From: Physcia stellaris
Taxonomy: Eukaryota > Ascomycota > Lecanoromycetes > Caliciales > Physciaceae
Assembly: GCA_018902385.1 (NCBI GenBank)
Contig: JABSSW010000084.1
Location: 1 to 64,000, forward strand
DNA length: 64,000 nucleotides
Direction: 5' to 3'
Numbering within the stretch: position 1 is the stretch's first letter; each line of letters starts with the position of its first letter. The notes under the pieces were generated by a model. It was not told the DNA's origin. It did no database searches and saw only the letters and a list, made by a program, of their open reading frames with translations. Shown in pieces: positions 61,389 through 64,000 of the stretch. Position numbers and translations under genes: made by a program.

Positions 61389-61563
61389 TGATATAATCGA
61401 ACAACGAATTATGTTTTAATTTTACGTCGAAATTAACGTGATTTGAAATTTGACGTCGCACATTGTTTGCAATTTCAACATTTTGTATTTATTTGTTTTT
61501 GCAAATTTATTGTTTTCGTTTAATTAATCAATAATACGTTTTCAAACACGATTCATGATATTT
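61389..61563 (+). repeat. D(+): 3' LTR
   Basis: Direct partner of 54935-55080 and inverted partner of 10838-11022. Ends near CACGATTCATGATAT. About 175 bp, with indels relative to the 5' LTR. Confidence 0.65.
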
Positions 61564-62560
61564 AAAATCAAATTTTTGATTCAAAATAATCAACGTAAAA
61601 ATATTTTACGCGTTTTTTTTTTCGTTTTTCAAATCAGAAATTTTGAAAATCAACAATTCATTATAACGCGTTTTATCGTTTTTCGAATTTTGAAAAAACG
61701 CAAAAGCGAAATTAAATTCGAAAATTCGCAAAAAAACAAAATTTTGAACAAATTTAAAATTGAATGACAATTTCGATTATTTTTCAATCGAAATTTTGAA
61801 TAATTTCAATTTTACAAAACGTGATTTTCAAAATCGTTTATAAAATTTTGCAATATTGTAAAAAAATTTTCATTTAAAAAAATTTCAAATTCGTTTGAAA
61901 ATCGATATTGTTCAAAAATTTAAAAATTTCGAAAAAAATAAAAAAACAATTGAAAAAATTTTTTTTACGAAAAAATTGAACGAAATTTTTTTGCAATTTT
62001 CGATTCATGTAATTAAAAAAAAATTCAAATCAAATTTGATAAAACGTGAATATGTTAAAATTTGAAAAACGCGATTGTTGATTAAAACAACGAAAAAAAT
62101 TTTTTCAAAATCGATATCGAAAAACATCAATTTTCGACGAATTTTTCAAAAAAATTTTTGAAATCAATTGCAAATAAAATTCAAATCGTACGAAAAAAAT
62201 GAACAAATTTTGATAAAAAATTTATATTTTTTTTGAAACACGATCGAAAAATTTGATAAAACGACGTTTTCAAAAATACGTTAAAAAAAATTTAAACAAA
62301 TTTTCAAAACGATGAAAATTTAAAATTTCGAAAACGATAAAAAATTCATTATGATTAAACAAAAGAAAATGCGTTTTGAATAATTTTTTTCAATGTTTAA
62401 AATTTCGAATTTTCAAAATCTGATTCAAAAAAATTTCGAAATGAATGTTTTATATTGAAAAAATTTAAACGATCTTTTTTCAAATATTAAAACGATTTCA
62501 AATTCGATTTCAAAAAATTTTTAAAAAACAATGCGTTTCGAAAAAAATTTTTGAAAATTA
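61564..62560. other. Unclassified very AT-rich stretch
   Basis: Long A and T runs with lysine/phenylalanine-rich frames (plus 61555-61767). No motif, and no match to the other elements that I could see. Copia-like sequence starts near 62565. Confidence 0.3.
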
Positions 62561-62564
62561 AATC

Positions 62565-64000
62565 GAATTCGAAAAACGAATAATTTATTTGTAATTTTCG
62601 ATCAAAATAATCGTTTAAACGAAAAAAATTATTGTTTTTAAATCAAAATTTTTACATCTTTACGAAATTTTTTTTTTAGAAAATTTTCAAATCAATATTA
62701 TTTTTGCATTGCGAAAAAAATTTGAAAAAAATACAATTTCAAAAAATTTGAATTTTGAACAAAAAAACAAATTTCAAAAAAATGTCATCGAAATTCGTTC
62801 GAATAATTGAACAAAAACAAATTTCAAAAATGTCGAAAAAATTAAACAAACGATTAAATTTATTTTTATTCGCGATTTGTCGTTTTCGTTAAAAAAACGC
62901 ATTAATTAATGAAATTGCAAACAAACAAATCATTGATAAATTTATTCAAACGATATGTATCAATCATGTAATCATGTGAAACGATTGATATCGTAATTGA
63001 TTAACGAAATTTGAAACGCGTTTAATTTCGTCAAAATGTTTGTCGAATCGTTAAAAACATACAAAATTTTTCAATTTCAATTTTTTCAATTCATTTGAAA
63101 TCGTATTGCGAAAAATCAATATCACAAAAATTCGAACAATTGATTTCGAACAGTCGAAATTAAAATTCAATCAATTTTTTATTATTTTCATTTTCAAACG
63201 ATCGAATCACAATTGCGATTCACGTAATTTCGTATTGATTTATCAAAATCAATAATCGATTCAATTGTTAAACGATTTCAAAAACAAAATTGAATTGAAA
63301 CGACAAATGATTTTGATCAAAATTTTAACGCAATTGCATATTTCAATATGAACGAATTTTGATTTTTCAAACGATAATTTTTCAATCATTCGATTTGTCA
63401 AAAAAAACAAATAAATTGATTCAAAAAAACAAATTCGAAAATTAAAAACGTGTCGCATTGAACATTGTTGCGTTGAAAAATCGAATCAAATTGAAATGTT
63501 CAATCATTCAATATTAAACGAAATTCAATTTTTTGTTTTTCAAAATTCAATCAAAAAAAATGATTGACATTTCAATAAATCAAACATTTGAAACAAGTTC
63601 AAATTCAATAACGATTGACAATGTCAAACGAAAATTGAAATCATTGTCGATCATCAAAAATTGAATTTTCAATTATCGTGAAAAAAAAATTATTGTCGCA
63701 ACAAAAATCAAATTTTCAAACAATGTTGAAACAAATGCATATAATCAAACATTTTTTTTCGAGAAAATTGACAAAAAACGAAAACGTTACAAAATTATTT
63801 CATGAAATTTGAAATTCACGTTTATTTTAACAATTTACATTTACGTTTTTTTTTGCAATCATTTAAAAAACGATTCAAATTCAATTTCGAAAATTTTCAA
63901 CAATTCAATTGAAAATGTGTCAATTGATCAATTGTTTTCAATCAATTTTATTAACAAAATAAAAATCATTCGTTATTTATACGTAAAACATTTCGAAACA
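62565..64000 (+). mobile_element. Ty1/Copia element, copy 3, gag region, runs off the window (fossil)
   Basis: Matches 28515-29960 and 50855-52290 from just inside the 5' LTR to the window edge, with many small indels. No 140-bp LTR precedes it, so it is 5' truncated. It is the most decayed of the three copies. A minus frame at 63261-63458 is a shadow. Confidence 0.8.

Larger units (their letters stand above)
54935..61563 (+). mobile_element. Ty3/Gypsy element D, plus copy, with both LTRs (fossil)
   Basis: About 6.6 kb, plus strand: 5' LTR, gag, protease, RT, RNase H, linker, integrase, C-terminal part, 3' LTR. It is the full-length relative of the truncated inverted copy at 10838-15697. LTR limits are approximate and no target duplication was found. 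It adjoins an A-family integrase, as the minus copy does, but at a different point. Many breaks. Confidence 0.82.

Noticed and set aside
1-64000. AT-rich mitochondrial or plastid genome
   Set aside because: No organellar genes or rRNA are visible, and most of the window is LTR retrotransposon sequence, which is nuclear.
1-64000. Classical CpA-type RIP
   Set aside because: CpA remains common everywhere and TpA is not the dominant product context; the missing dinucleotides are CpC and CpT. A CpA component may exist but is minor in the LTR pairs.
1-64000. APOBEC-type hypermutation during reverse transcription
   Set aside because: The depletion is symmetric on both strands and also affects a DNA transposon; APOBEC editing of minus-strand cDNA would be strand biased.
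1-64000. tRNA or rRNA genes
   Set aside because: No cloverleaf or A/B box pair, and no conserved rRNA segment, was seen on either strand; in DNA this AT-rich, weak matches would not be reliable.
1-64000. Centromere
   Set aside because: AT-rich, mutated chromovirus clusters are typical of some fungal centromeres, but also of other silent regions; nothing in the sequence alone decides this.

Overview
The window is a block of AT-rich, repeat-only DNA (roughly a fifth to a quarter G+C by eye) built from broken transposable elements. I found no intact host gene, tRNA, rRNA or CRISPR array. The elements are Ty3/Gypsy LTR retrotransposons, at least two of them chromoviruses with a chromodomain; Ty1/Copia elements with short 140-bp LTRs; a frame with C2H2 zinc fingers; and a remnant of a Plavaka-like DNA transposase. 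This mix, together with a heavy C-to-T signature, points to silent chromatin of a filamentous fungus. The sequence does not fix the phylum.

Layout from left to right: 1-4319 unclassified debris; 4320-4860 a cluster of inverted repeats; 4987-6290 the 3' pol end of a Gypsy element (E, +); about 6290-10837 Gypsy element A (+), cut off in its integrase; 10838-15697 Gypsy element D(-), lacking its 5' end; 15697-28368 Gypsy chromovirus C (+), split by a complete chromovirus B (+, 17126-24362, 360-bp LTRs, target duplication TTTTC); 28369-35936 a Copia element with both 140-bp LTRs (+); 35937-37120 a C2H2-finger frame (+); 37168-45939 a second C2H2-finger element on the minus strand, split by a complete Gypsy element F (-, 37621-45054, 182-bp LTRs, target duplication AACAA); 45940-49430 unclassified; 49430-50420 the transposase remnant (-); 50704-52345 the 5' end of a second Copia copy; 52346-54934 a second copy of the A pol region; 54935-61563 a second, full-length D copy (+); 61564-62560 unclassified; 62565-64000 a third Copia copy running off the window.

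Almost everywhere the dinucleotides CpC and CpT, and their complements GpG and ApG, are nearly absent, while CpA and CpG remain common. Pairs of LTRs differ almost only by transitions at these CpY sites. This resembles repeat-induced point mutation, but in a context (C before a pyrimidine) unlike the classical CpA context. A few islands keep CpC/CpT, mainly LTRs, leaders and segments not shared between copies.

The elements do not work together as a system. They record successive insertions: B into C, F into the C2H2 element, and a Copia copy next to the DNA transposon. The most unusual local structure is an array of hairpins, spaced about 75 bp apart and sharing one core motif, in the untranslated leader of F.
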